Source: an uncultured Aquimarina sp. (GTDB lineage Bacteria > Bacteroidota > Bacteroidia > Flavobacteriales > Flavobacteriaceae). Taken from it: a stretch of 64,000 nt of DNA. The notes under the pieces are model-generated. The model saw only the letters and a list, made by a program, of their open reading frames with translations, was not told where the DNA came from and did not search any database. The stretch spans positions 62,001 to 126,000 of the forward strand of contig CANLEM010000006.1 of assembly GCA_947489685.1 (NCBI GenBank). Reading direction: 5' to 3'. Within the stretch, counting starts at the first letter, position 1, and each line of letters starts with the position of its first letter. This document shows positions 34,931-44,813 of this stretch, piece after piece. The position numbers and the translations under genes are program-made.

Positions 34931-36859
34931 ATGATAAAAGATATTAAATTCAGACAAGTAGGTAAGTTCGAAGACACGAAATTTGAAAAGATTCATAGTG
35001 AAATATTTCAAGATTCTTCTTACGCATCTAAGTTAGTTGCTCATGAAATATCTGATCTGATTAAACAAAAACAAAAAGAAGGTAAGCCTTGTGTTTTAGG
35101 TTTGGCTACTGGATCATCTCCAATAAAGGTCTATGAAGAATTGGTGAACTTGTATACTCAAGGTGAATTGAGTTTCAAAAATGTAATCACTTTTAATCTA
35201 GACGAATATTACCCTATGAATCCGGATAATCAACAAAGTTATTATCATTTTATGCATCAACATCTTTTTGATCATATTGATATCAATCCTCAAAATATTA
35301 ATATTCCTTCTGGTAATATTGCTCAAGAGGAAATAGATCAATATTGTATTGATTACGAGATGAAAATCAAAGAATTAGGAGGCCTTGATTTTCAGCTTTT
35401 GGGAATCGGAAGAACGGGGCATGTTGGTTTTAATGAGCCTGGATCTCATCAAAATTCTGGAACCAGAATTATTACATTGGATCATATTACTCGTAGAGAT
35501 GCCGCATCAGATTTTAATGGAATCGAAAATGTGCCTAAACGTGCTATTACTATGGGAATAAGCACTATTATGAATGCTAAACGAATTTTGCTTTTGGCTT
35601 GGGGACATAAAAAAGCAACTATCGTTAAGGAAATGATAGAGGGAGAAATATTATCAAGAATCCCAGCTTCTTTTTTACAAGAGCATAAGAATGTTACCAT
35701 TGTAATGGATAGTGAAGCGGCTGGAGAATTAACTAGAATAAAAACTCCATGGCTGGTTGATCAATGTATTTGGACCGAAGAGTTAAAATTAAAAGCTGTT
35801 ACTTGGTTAAGTCAAAAAGTGGGTAAACCCTTACTTAAATTGACTGATAAAGATTATAATGATCATGGTATGTCTGGCCTTCTTACTTTAGAAGGATCTG
35901 CTTACAAACTTAATATAAAGATGTTTAATCATCTGCAGCATACGATCACAGGTTGGCCAGGAGGAAAACCAGATTCAGATGATACCAAACGCCCCGAGAG
36001 ATCACTTCCTTCAAAAAAGAGAGTTTTATTATTTAGTCCACATCCCGATGATGATGTAATTTCTATGGGGGGTACTTTCTCTAGGTTAATTGATCAAGGG
36101 CATGATGTTTATGTTGCCTATCAAACTTCGGGCAATATAGCGGTAACTGATGAAGAGGCTTTAAAATTTGGAGAAGTTGCCCTAAAATTAACCGAATTTT
36201 CAAACACTCAAGAATGTGGTGTTTTTAAAGATATAGTGAGCATTATTACATCTAAAAATCAAGGAGATATTGATGCACCCGAAGTGAGAAAAACAAAAGG
36301 ACTGATTAGAAGAATGGAATCATATGCAGCTACAAGATATTTAGGCCTACCAGACGAAAAAGTACATTTTCTTGATCTTCCTTTTTATGAAACAGGACGG
36401 ATAAAGAAAAATCCAATAGGAGAGGATGACATCAATATTATATCTGATTTAATCTCAAAAATCAAACCACATCAGATATATGCTGCAGGAGACTTGGCGG
36501 ACCCTCATGGTACTCATAAACTTTGTTTGGATTCTATATTCGAATCATTAGATCGTCTTAAAAATCTTGATTTTATGAAAGATTGCTGGGTTTGGTTATA
36601 TAGAGGAGCATGGCACGAATGGGATATTCATGAAATAGAGATGTCCGTTCCATTAAGTCCAGATGAGGTAAACAGAAAAACAAATGCTATTCTATTTCAT
36701 CAGTCTCAAAAAGATAGAGTCATGTTTCAGGGAGAAGACTCTAGAGAATTTTGGATGAGAGCACAAGACAGAAATAGAAATACCGCAAAATTATATGATA
36801 ATCTTGGGTTAGCCAACTATGAAGCTATTGAAGCTTTTAAGAGATATCATTTTATGTAA
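34931..36859 (+). CDS. nagB: glucosamine-6-phosphate deaminase fused to PIG-L deacetylase-like domain
   Basis: At 642 residues this is much longer than E. coli NagB (266 residues). The N-terminal NagB part has LATGSSPIKVYEELV, the Asp91-Glu92 of FNLDEYYP, and LGIGRTGHVGFNEPGS, where the E. coli aspartate beside the catalytic histidine is a threonine; I recall this RTGH form in Bacteroidota NagB proteins. It opens GlcN-6-P to fructose-6-phosphate and ammonia. The C-terminal part is a PIG-L/LmbE domain: SPHPDDDVISMGG (His371, Asp373, Asp374) and DPHGTHK (His526, His529) form a zinc site, the kind that removes N-acetyl groups. Start at ATG 34931; a TTG at 34925 is an alternative. Confidence 0.93.
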   Translation: MIKDIKFRQVGKFEDTKFEKIHSEIFQDSSYASKLVAHEISDLIKQKQKEGKPCVLGLATGSSPIKVYEELVNLYTQGELSFKNVITFNLDEYYPMNPDNQQSYYHFMHQHLFDHIDINPQNINIPSGNIAQEEIDQYCIDYEMKIKELGGLDFQLLGIGRTGHVGFNEPGSHQNSGTRIITLDHITRRDAASDFNGIENVPKRAITMGISTIMNAKRILLLAWGHKKATIVKEMIEGEILSRIPASFLQEHKNVTIVMDSEAAGELTRIKTPWLVDQCIWTEELKLKAVTWLSQKVGKPLLKLTDKDYNDHGMSGLLTLEGSAYKLNIKMFNHLQHTITGWPGGKPDSDDTKRPERSLPSKKRVLLFSPHPDDDVISMGGTFSRLIDQGHDVYVAYQTSGNIAVTDEEALKFGEVALKLTEFSNTQECGVFKDIVSIITSKNQGDIDAPEVRKTKGLIRRMESYAATRYLGLPDEKVHFLDLPFYETGRIKKNPIGEDDINIISDLISKIKPHQIYAAGDLADPHGTHKLCLDSIFESLDRLKNLDFMKDCWVWLYRGAWHEWDIHEIEMSVPLSPDEVNRKTNAILFHQSQKDRVMFQGEDSREFWMRAQDRNRNTAKLYDNLGLANYEAIEAFKRYHFM

Positions 36860-36973
36860 TGAAAGTAAAGCAATCAAAAACATAGAAGCGTTGCACAAAT
36901 TCAGTAAAAATTTAAGTAAACAACTGTAGAAGCATTTAGAATTCTATTTCAACCATTTATAACCGTATTAAAT

Positions 36974-37843
36974 ATGATACATACCGCTAAATATCTGATA
37001 GTATTAATACTTATATCACAGATGTATGTGTCATGTTCTGGAAATACCGATAGTAAAGATTTTACTGAAGAACATGGATTTACCGAAGGGATAGAGGGGC
37101 CAGCCACTGATAATGAGGGTAATATTTATGCTGTTAATTTTAAAAAACAAGGAACTATCGGTAAAATAACACAAAATGGTGATGCTTCTGTTTTTGTAGA
37201 ACTTCCTAACGGTAGTATTGGCAACGGAATCAGATGTGTAGGAACAGATTATATGTATGTTGCCGATTATATCAATCATAATATTTTAAAAATTCATCTT
37301 ACCACTAGGGAAATAAAAGTTTTTGCCAACGAACCTTTTGCCAACCAACCTAATGATTTAGCCATCATTCCTAGTGGTAATGTGATATATGCAAGTGATC
37401 CCAATTGGATCAAAAATACTGGCAATTTATGGAGAATAACTCGCGATAAGGGCTTTGAACTTCTAGAAGAAAATATGGGTACTACCAATGGTATAGAAGT
37501 TAGCCCAGATGGAAAGAAATTATATGTAAATGAATCTATTCAACGAAAAATTTGGGTGTATGATGTGGATAAGGATAATAATTTGAGGAATAAGAAACTC
37601 TTTGCCAAGTTTGATGATTTTGGAATGGACGGAATGCGCTGCACGTCTTCGGGTAACTTATATGTATGCCGTTACGATAAAGGAAGTGTGTTGGCTTTTA
37701 CTCCAGAAGGCAATATGCTGAAAGAGTTTTTTCTAAAAGGGAAGAAACCTACTAACATAACGTTTAGTAACGATTATAAAACGGCCTATGTGACTCTTGC
37801 AGATAGAGGTTGCATAGAGATGTTTAGAACTCTTGAATTGTAA
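36974..37843 (+). CDS. SMP-30/gluconolactonase-like lipoprotein
   Basis: A 289-residue protein with lipoprotein signal ending YVSC and a six-bladed beta-propeller of the SMP-30/Gnl/LRE family. Propeller motifs are FTEGIEGPATDNEGNIYAVNF, PNDLAIIPSGNVIYASDP, TTNGIEVSPDGKKLYVNES and GMDGMRCTSSGNLYVCR, which supply the metal-binding glutamate and asparagines. Members hydrolyse sugar lactones, so opening aldonolactones formed by oxidised chitin ends (LPMO product) is an attractive but unproven role. It lies between the deaminase fusion and the kinase in the operon. It may also be a binding protein without activity. Confidence 0.88.
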   Translation: MIHTAKYLIVLILISQMYVSCSGNTDSKDFTEEHGFTEGIEGPATDNEGNIYAVNFKKQGTIGKITQNGDASVFVELPNGSIGNGIRCVGTDYMYVADYINHNILKIHLTTREIKVFANEPFANQPNDLAIIPSGNVIYASDPNWIKNTGNLWRITRDKGFELLEENMGTTNGIEVSPDGKKLYVNESIQRKIWVYDVDKDNNLRNKKLFAKFDDFGMDGMRCTSSGNLYVCRYDKGSVLAFTPEGNMLKEFFLKGKKPTNITFSNDYKTAYVTLADRGCIEMFRTLEL

Positions 37844-37874
37844 GTTTTAATGAGAATAAAAAAAGAATGATCTA

Positions 37875-38753
37875 ATGATATTAGTAGCAGATAGTGGTTC
37901 TACCAAGTGTGATTGGGTAATTGTGGATAATACCGGGAAACATATTGTGAAATATGAAACCAATGGTGTAAATCCTCTGATGTTATCACAACCCGAGATT
38001 ATAAATATGATTAATAAACCATCAGAGATTTTATATCTCAAAAATTTGGTTTCTGAAATCTATTTTTACGGAGCGGGATGTGGTACAGAAAAAGCAAATG
38101 ACAAAATAAGAACATCCTTGTTGTCTGTTTTTGAAAGTGCTCAAGTAATTGAAGTACATGAAGATATTATCGCTGCAGTACACGCAACTACAAAAGAACC
38201 GGGTGTAATTGCTATTTTGGGTACAGGTTCTAATTGCTGTTATTTTGATGGAGTCGAAGTAGTACAAAAAACACCTTCATTAGGTTATATTCTGGCAGAT
38301 GATGCAAGCGGTAATTATTTTGGTAAAGAACTACTTAAGAGCTTTTATCTACATCAAATGCCTAAAGATATTGAATCAGATTTTAAAAAAACTTTTGATT
38401 CGGATCTCAATATACTTTTTCAAAAATTATATAATTCGCAATACCCCAATCGCTATTTAGCATCGTATGCTGGTTTTCTTTTTGAACATATTCAACATCC
38501 ATTTATAAAGAAAATTTTAAACAAAGGGATTGGCTCATTTATTGAAAATTATTTGATGCTATATGCAAAGGAGCTAACCAATACTCCTATTCATTTTGTA
38601 GGGTCTATTGCATACTATTCTCAAGATATTATCAATCAATTATTACATGAAAAAGGTTTTCATGCAAAGAGTTTTATAAAAAAACCAATAGATAAACTCA
38701 TTAATGCCATAGTCTATAACACTACCCTTACTGCTTTAAAAAAGATATCATAA
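37875..38753 (+). CDS. N-acetylglucosamine kinase-like (BadF/BadG/BcrA/BcrD ATPase family)
   Basis: A 292-residue sugar kinase of the ASKHA fold. MILVADSGSTKCDWVIVD is the phosphate-1 loop; HEDIIAAVHA, AILGTGSNCCYFDG (phosphate-2) and the later YSQDIINQLL region follow the NAGK/BadF pattern. It would phosphorylate GlcNAc to GlcNAc-6-phosphate in the cytoplasm, the step needed before the deaminase fusion can act. The start codon of the GH20 gene abuts the stop (TAA then ATG with no gap), so they are co-translated. Specificity for GlcNAc rather than another amino sugar is inferred from neighbours. Confidence 0.9.
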   Translation: MILVADSGSTKCDWVIVDNTGKHIVKYETNGVNPLMLSQPEIINMINKPSEILYLKNLVSEIYFYGAGCGTEKANDKIRTSLLSVFESAQVIEVHEDIIAAVHATTKEPGVIAILGTGSNCCYFDGVEVVQKTPSLGYILADDASGNYFGKELLKSFYLHQMPKDIESDFKKTFDSDLNILFQKLYNSQYPNRYLASYAGFLFEHIQHPFIKKILNKGIGSFIENYLMLYAKELTNTPIHFVGSIAYYSQDIINQLLHEKGFHAKSFIKKPIDKLINAIVYNTTLTALKKIS

Positions 38754-41084
38754 ATGAAAAGAATACTAACAACACTAGGTCTAATATTCCTTTTGGGATC
38801 TTGTACAACATCTTCGACAAACGAGATTGTTATGACCTCGGATATTGCCATTATCCCCAAACCTAATTCAATTACCAAAAGTGAAGGAGTTTTTGAGTTA
38901 AAAAATACAACTTCGTTTGAGTTTAATGATATCTCTATTCGGCCTATAGCGGATCTTTTTGTAGAAAAAATAAGGTTTCTAACTGGTGTATCGATTCTAA
39001 CTAATCAGGATACGAAAGAAAGCAATATTCAGCTTATGATAAATAAGGAGTTGGATATAAATGAAGAAGGGTATCTATTGTATACCCTACCTAACACCAT
39101 AGTTATAGAAGCAAAATCGACAAAAGGAATCTTCTATGGATTACAATCTTTTGTACAGTTACTTCCTGTAATTTCAGAAGAAAAAAAGTCTGAAAAACTG
39201 ATTATTCATGTTCCAAAAGTTGAAATCAAAGACGAGCCTGCATTTGCATGGCGCGGAACCATGATAGACGTTTCTAGACATTTTTTTTCTGTTGATTTTA
39301 TAAAAAAACAATTAGATGTTTTAGCATCTTTTAAGATCAATAAATTTCACTGGCATCTCACCGATGATCAGGGTTGGCGAATAGAAATTAAAAAATACCC
39401 TAAACTTACTCAAGTTGGAGCCAAAAGAGGCGGTACTAAAGATCCTATGTATCATGGGTTTTATACGCAAGAAGAAATCAAAGATGTTGTGGCCTATGCA
39501 AAGGATCGATTTATAGATGTTATACCAGAGTTTGATATTCCTGGTCATGCTTCTGCAATTTTAGCGTCATATCCTGATATGGCTTGCGTAAAAGGGCCTT
39601 TCGAAATCCGAAAAATTTGGGGTATTGATTATAACATTCTTTGTGCCGGAAAAGAAAGCGTATACACATTTGTTGAAGATATAATTGATGAAATGACAGA
39701 GCTGTTTCCTTATCAATATTTTCATGTTGGTGGAGACGAAGTACCCAAAAAACACTGGGAAAACTGCAAGTTATGCCAAGAAAAGATAAAAAAAGAAGGT
39801 CTAAAAAATGAAGAAGAACTACAGAGTTATTTTATGGCTAGGGTAGAAGAGATGCTCCAAAAAAGGAACAAGAAGATGATTGGATGGGATGAAATCTTAG
39901 AGGGAGGTATTACCGCCACAACTAATATTATGTCTTGGCAAGGAGAAGAAGGAGGTATAGAAGCAGCAAATCAGGGACATGATGTAATTATGACACCTTT
40001 AGATTACACCTATTTAAATTTTTATCAAGGAGATCATATAGCAGAGCCTATGGCATTTGGAGGATATACATTATTAGAAAAAGTATATAACTATTCTCCC
40101 GTTCCTAAGGCAATTGATAAAGATAAACGACACCATATTCTTGGGTTGCAAGGTAATTTTTGGGCAGAGCATGGCAATAGTGATGCGATAGCCGAATATC
40201 AATTATACCCCAGGATTTTGGCAATAGCCGAAGTGGGTTGGTCAACTCGTAAAAACTATAAAGATTTCCTCAAAAGATTAGAAAAAAAATATCCCTTACT
40301 GGATCAATACGCTATTAATTATCACATACCTATGCCAGAAGGACCTATTGCCAATCAAATTGTTTTTGATAAAAAAACAACCTTGAGATTTAAAACCACT
40401 CATCCAGTAAAGATGGTATATACGGTTGATGGGTCAGAGCCTAATAAAAATAGTGAGCTGTATACAGAACCAATTACATTTGATAAAACAACAACACTAA
40501 AAATAGCTTCTGTTTTACCTCATGGTAAAATGAGTATAACAAGAGAGTTATTACTTAAAAAGGAAGATCTAATACCTTCAATTTCTCAATTTAAAAAGTT
40601 ATCCAAAGGCCTACAGGTAAAGACTGTTAAAGGACATTTTGTTAATGTCAATGCTGTAAATGATACACTAACTATGGCTTATGAAACTATAAAAGAAATT
40701 AAAGATGTTAATAAGACTTATGATTGGGGACATGCTATTAAAGAAGAAAATTTTAAAGCTGTATTTGTAGAAGGGTATATAGATATTTTAGAAGACGGTG
40801 TTTATTTTTTCTCTAGTAATCAAGATCAAGTATGGATTGCAGATCAATTGGTAATAGATTATAAAAAAACAATAAAAAAGCACCCCGAAACTAGTTCTAT
40901 TGCTCTAAAAAAAGGAAAACATAAGCTCAAAATTGTATACCTGAATAATATAATAAATGGTTGGGCTTCTGATTGGAATACGGTCGAAATAAAGTATAAA
41001 AAAGAAGAGGATACCATATTTAACACCGTAGACAAGGATATGATCTATTATCAAAACTCAGAAACAGATCTTTCTCTAAAATAA
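38754..41084 (+). CDS. GH20 beta-N-acetylhexosaminidase lipoprotein with C-terminal PA14-like domain
   Basis: A 776-residue lipoprotein (GSC, lipid on Cys17). A small N-terminal hexosaminidase domain (about 25-150) precedes the GH20 barrel (about 155-520). Catalytic pair Asp328-Glu329 lies in YFHVGGDEVPKKHW, and WHLTDDQGWRIEIKKYP and WGEEGGIEAANQG-like segments line the site. Beyond the barrel are a chitobiase-type fibronectin-like domain (VYTVDGSEPNKNSELY) and a C-terminal PA14-like fold (EGYIDILEDGVYFFSSNQDQVWI). It trims GlcNAc from the non-reducing end of chito-oligosaccharides, in the periplasm or at the surface, before transport and phosphorylation. Confidence 0.95.
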   Translation: MKRILTTLGLIFLLGSCTTSSTNEIVMTSDIAIIPKPNSITKSEGVFELKNTTSFEFNDISIRPIADLFVEKIRFLTGVSILTNQDTKESNIQLMINKELDINEEGYLLYTLPNTIVIEAKSTKGIFYGLQSFVQLLPVISEEKKSEKLIIHVPKVEIKDEPAFAWRGTMIDVSRHFFSVDFIKKQLDVLASFKINKFHWHLTDDQGWRIEIKKYPKLTQVGAKRGGTKDPMYHGFYTQEEIKDVVAYAKDRFIDVIPEFDIPGHASAILASYPDMACVKGPFEIRKIWGIDYNILCAGKESVYTFVEDIIDEMTELFPYQYFHVGGDEVPKKHWENCKLCQEKIKKEGLKNEEELQSYFMARVEEMLQKRNKKMIGWDEILEGGITATTNIMSWQGEEGGIEAANQGHDVIMTPLDYTYLNFYQGDHIAEPMAFGGYTLLEKVYNYSPVPKAIDKDKRHHILGLQGNFWAEHGNSDAIAEYQLYPRILAIAEVGWSTRKNYKDFLKRLEKKYPLLDQYAINYHIPMPEGPIANQIVFDKKTTLRFKTTHPVKMVYTVDGSEPNKNSELYTEPITFDKTTTLKIASVLPHGKMSITRELLLKKEDLIPSISQFKKLSKGLQVKTVKGHFVNVNAVNDTLTMAYETIKEIKDVNKTYDWGHAIKEENFKAVFVEGYIDILEDGVYFFSSNQDQVWIADQLVIDYKKTIKKHPETSSIALKKGKHKLKIVYLNNIINGWASDWNTVEIKYKKEEDTIFNTVDKDMIYYQNSETDLSLK

Positions 41085-41095
41085 TTCTTAGAAAC

Positions 41096-43012
41096 ATGGA
41101 AACAGATCAAACAAGTGAATTAAAAATGATTTCTTCTTATGAAGAGTATCATAAAAAATATGAGCAAAGTGTAAAAGACCCAGAATCCTTTTGGTCAGAA
41201 ATAGCGAACAATTTTGTTTGGCATCAAAAATGGGATAAGGTATTAGAATATGATTGGGAGACTCCAAGAACGAAATGGTTTACAAATGCTAAACTTAATA
41301 TTACAGAAAATTGCTTGGATAGACATCTAGAGTTTAGAGCTGATCAAACTGCAATTATATGGGAGCCCAATGATCCTAGTCAACTCTCAAAAAAGTATAC
41401 CTATAGAGAATTACATGCAATGGTTTGCCAATTTGCCAATGTACTTAAAAATAAAGGTGTCCAAAAAGGCGATAGGGTATGTATCTATATGCCTATGGTT
41501 ATAGAACTGACTGTAGCGATGTTGGCATGCGCAAGAATTGGAGCCGTGCACTCTGTGGTATTTGCAGGGTTTTCTTCAGAAGCATTGGCAACCAGAATAA
41601 ACGATTCATCTTGTAAAATGTTGATTACTGCGGATGGGACATATAGAGGTACTAAAAATATCCCATTAAAAAATATAGTTGATGAGGCATTAAATAGGTG
41701 CTCTTGTATTGAATCTACAATAATTCTAAAAAATACAGCTCAAGATATTCACTGGGTACCTGGCAGAGATTCTTGGTGGCATCTTGAGTTAATGGGCATT
41801 TCTGAATATTGTGAGGCCGAGGTTATGAATGCCGAAGATCCTTTATTTATTTTGTATACTTCGGGGTCTACCGGAAAACCAAAAGGAATGGTGCATACTA
41901 TTGCTGGTTATATGGTGTATACGTCCTATTCTTTTTTAAACGTATTTCAATATCAACACGGTAACGTATATTGGTGTACCGCAGATATCGGGTGGATTAC
42001 AGGACACAGCTATATCGTGTATGGGCCTTTGGCGGTGGGTGCTACTTCAATCATTTTTGAAGGAATACCAAGTTATCCTAATTACGATCGTTTTTGGCAA
42101 GTATGCGAAAAACATGAAGTTTCACATTTTTATACAGCACCAACGGCTATAAGGGCATTAAAAAAACATCCTTCTTCGTTGGTTAAAAAATATAACCTTT
42201 CAAGTCTAAAGGTTTTAGGTACTGTTGGGGAACCTATTAATCTTGAAGCATGGGAGTGGTACAATGATGTAGTTGGAGATAATAATTGTCCTATCGTAGA
42301 TACTTGGTGGCAGACAGAAACGGGGGGGATCATGATCTCTTCATTAGCAGGAGTTACACCTCAAAAATCAACATTTGCAACACTACCACTGCCTGGAATA
42401 CAACCCACCCTAATCACTCCCGAAGGAATAGAAATAAATGAAAAAGAAGCTGAAGGAATTCTGGCAATAAAATTCCCCTGGCCCGGAATGGCACGAACAA
42501 TTTATGGTGATCATGACCGATATAAAAAGGTTTATTTTTCGGCTTATCCGGGCTATTACTTTCCGGGAGATGGCGCCTTAAGAGATAGCAAAGGAAATTA
42601 TAGAATTACGGGACGTGTAGACGATGTAATAATTGTATCGGGCCATAATTTGGGTACTGCGCCTATAGAAAATGCAATTAACCAACATCCATTAGTTGTA
42701 GAGAGCGCTCTAGTGAGTTATCCGCATGAGATTAAAGGTAATGCGCTATACGCATTTGTTATTACTTATGATAAAGACGAAAAAGAAGAAAGTTTACATG
42801 CCGAAATTAAAGAAATAGTTTCTCGTTTGGTGGGGCCAATTGCAAAACCAGATAAGATTCAAATCGTAACGGGGCTTCCTAAAACACGAAGCGGTAAAAT
42901 AATGCGAAGGATACTGAGAAAAATAGCAAACAATGATGTAACAACTATAGGAGATACATCTACTCTTTTAAATCCTGATGTGGTTAATGATATTATTAAA
43001 AATAAGAAATAG
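41096..43012 (+). CDS. acs: acetyl-CoA synthetase (AMP-forming)
   Basis: The 638-residue enzyme activates acetate with ATP and CoA. Signatures: YTSGSTGKPKGMVHT (phosphate loop), WWQTETGGIM, and the C-terminal PKTRSGKIMRRILR with Lys601, which is regulated by acetylation in Acs enzymes. It starts 11 bases after GH20, so it is inside the chitin operon, which is not a usual place for a housekeeping acs. Each GlcNAc that is deacetylated frees one acetate, so a dedicated acs here fits recovery of that acetate. The position is the informative part; the enzyme itself is standard. Confidence 0.96.
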   Translation: METDQTSELKMISSYEEYHKKYEQSVKDPESFWSEIANNFVWHQKWDKVLEYDWETPRTKWFTNAKLNITENCLDRHLEFRADQTAIIWEPNDPSQLSKKYTYRELHAMVCQFANVLKNKGVQKGDRVCIYMPMVIELTVAMLACARIGAVHSVVFAGFSSEALATRINDSSCKMLITADGTYRGTKNIPLKNIVDEALNRCSCIESTIILKNTAQDIHWVPGRDSWWHLELMGISEYCEAEVMNAEDPLFILYTSGSTGKPKGMVHTIAGYMVYTSYSFLNVFQYQHGNVYWCTADIGWITGHSYIVYGPLAVGATSIIFEGIPSYPNYDRFWQVCEKHEVSHFYTAPTAIRALKKHPSSLVKKYNLSSLKVLGTVGEPINLEAWEWYNDVVGDNNCPIVDTWWQTETGGIMISSLAGVTPQKSTFATLPLPGIQPTLITPEGIEINEKEAEGILAIKFPWPGMARTIYGDHDRYKKVYFSAYPGYYFPGDGALRDSKGNYRITGRVDDVIIVSGHNLGTAPIENAINQHPLVVESALVSYPHEIKGNALYAFVITYDKDEKEESLHAEIKEIVSRLVGPIAKPDKIQIVTGLPKTRSGKIMRRILRKIANNDVTTIGDTSTLLNPDVVNDIIKNKK

Positions 43013-43103
43013 AACTATAATCTAGAGAGGATGTCATACCTCAATGGATTCAGAGAATAAACATAATTATAACATATAAAAAAACTATATGAATAGAAAC
43101 TAT

Positions 43104-43118
43104 ACTATCAAAGATAGT
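43104..43118. promoter_or_regulatory. small inverted repeat before GH18 lipoprotein gene
   Basis: actatc-aaa-gatagt, 6-bp arms, 35 bases upstream of the ATG at 43153. It could be an operator or just a short RNA hairpin; no promoter box was found beside it. Confidence 0.3.
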
Positions 43119-43152
43119 TAACACAATTATTAACCTTTAACACAAACATTTT

Positions 43153-44754
43153 ATGAACTTTTTAAAAAATCTTATTTGGGGAATAGCCATTTTACCAATG
43201 CTATTTTTATCATGCACAAACGAAAGTTTTATAGAAAGCGAAAGCTTGAGTAAAATTGAATCAAATGCAGCTAAATCTTCGATTAACGAACCAATTGTAC
43301 TGGGATATTTTCCCTCCTGGTCAGAGAGCTGGACATCTGGTGATAATGGGTCTAAATTGAGAGATATTCCAGAACACGTAACCCATGTGTTTCTTGCTTT
43401 TGCCAGACCTAACCTTAGATATCAAAAAGGCTCTTTGGATATTACCAACACAGGGATTCAAACGCCTTATGGTGGAGCAACACTAAAAGGATCTGTTGCT
43501 GCCTTAAAATCTAAGGGTACCAAAGTAATACTATCCATTGGTGGAGAAACCTATTGGGGTTCGGATGCCGCTTATGATATCAACTATCAACAAATAAAAG
43601 ATTTGGTAGATGATATGGGGTTCGAAGGAATTGATTGGGATTTTGAACCTAATGGTAGTTTTGCCACCATCGGGGATCCAATTAATGTTCAACGATTTAT
43701 TGATTTTTTTAATAACTCCAGAGCAATTATGCCCAAAGGGCAGTATCTTCTTGCTTGTGCACCTGCAGGCGTTGGCGCTTTGGGAGGTGTAAATAATGAC
43801 GATCCTTCATCGCCTTTTGCACACAGTAATCGAAATACCTTATCAGGAGAATCTGATGCAAATCTATATAATGCAACTACACCAAATCAGGCTATTAGTT
43901 TATTTGGATTTGCAACCACTGGTCATATGATACCCGTTATGGAAGCCGTTGGAGATAAAATAGATTTAATCGCATATCAAGGGTATAATACAGGTGCCGC
44001 CACGAATAGAAAAATTATGTATGATGCGTATAAACATTATGCAGATAAATATGGATTTGCAATTGCTGCAGGAACACATTACCCTAATGAACCATGGGGA
44101 CCATACTACACTTATACTTATAATAGTATGGCAGAACTTTCTGGTCATATTGCAGCCAATAACACGAACAATGACGGAATTATGATTTGGCAAATGTTAC
44201 TTAGTGGAGGTTCATCATCTGCATATGGATATCTACATATTGCTAGTCAGGTTCTTAATGGAGTGTCTCAATCTCAGGCAATAGCAAATGCCGAAAATTA
44301 CCCAGATTCTCCGTATACCGGTGGTGGCGATGGCGGCGGAGATGGTGGCGGTAACGGTACAGGTTGTGATAATGCGGCACAATGGAGTAGTAGCACCGTG
44401 TATAACGGAGGGCAAGAAGCTATAGAACAAAATAAATTGTATCGAGCAAAATGGTGGACGCAAGGTAATAATCCAAGTACCAGTACAGGTAACGGACAAC
44501 CATGGGAGTTTGTGAGCAACTGCGGTGGCGGTGATGGCGGTGGAGATGGAGATGGAAACGGCGGAGATGGCGATGGAGGAGGAACCGGTAACTGTAGTGC
44601 AAATCAATGGAATTTTTCAACGGCCTACACGGGAGGTCTTGAGGCTGTTTATCAAAATGCGTTATACAGAGCAAAATGGTGGACGCAAGGTGATGTGCCT
44701 TCAACCAATACAGGTGATGGTAAACCTTGGGAATTGATACAAAATTGCAACTAA
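43153..44754 (+). CDS. GH18 chitinase lipoprotein with two C-terminal CBM5/12 modules
   Basis: A 533-residue protein with lipobox LFLSC (lipid on Cys21) and a GH18 barrel from about 45 to 385. The catalytic stretch is FEGIDWDFEP: Asp161, Asp163 and the proton donor Glu165 are present, but the first motif position is Glu158 instead of the usual Asp. Two CBM5/12 chitin-binding modules (about 405-457 and 482-533, each with YRAKWWTQG) follow, joined by Gly/Asp linkers. The lipid anchor and lack of a T9SS domain suggest a surface-bound endochitinase that holds chitin near SusCD. It lies 140 bases after acs, so it may have its own promoter. Confidence 0.93.
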   Translation: MNFLKNLIWGIAILPMLFLSCTNESFIESESLSKIESNAAKSSINEPIVLGYFPSWSESWTSGDNGSKLRDIPEHVTHVFLAFARPNLRYQKGSLDITNTGIQTPYGGATLKGSVAALKSKGTKVILSIGGETYWGSDAAYDINYQQIKDLVDDMGFEGIDWDFEPNGSFATIGDPINVQRFIDFFNNSRAIMPKGQYLLACAPAGVGALGGVNNDDPSSPFAHSNRNTLSGESDANLYNATTPNQAISLFGFATTGHMIPVMEAVGDKIDLIAYQGYNTGAATNRKIMYDAYKHYADKYGFAIAAGTHYPNEPWGPYYTYTYNSMAELSGHIAANNTNNDGIMIWQMLLSGGSSSAYGYLHIASQVLNGVSQSQAIANAENYPDSPYTGGGDGGGDGGGNGTGCDNAAQWSSSTVYNGGQEAIEQNKLYRAKWWTQGNNPSTSTGNGQPWEFVSNCGGGDGGGDGDGNGGDGDGGGTGNCSANQWNFSTAYTGGLEAVYQNALYRAKWWTQGDVPSTNTGDGKPWELIQNCN

Positions 44755-44813
44755 TTTATTGTTTGATAGAATATATAATTAGTCATTCTAATAGTTAAAC
44801 AATTGTTTTAAGC

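Noticed and set aside
44233-44704. Long open frames on the minus strand opposite the chitinase linker and CBM modules
   Set aside because: They arise from the Gly/Asp-rich repeats read backwards, giving His/Pro/Ser-rich low-complexity peptides, and lie fully inside a strong gene on the other strand.
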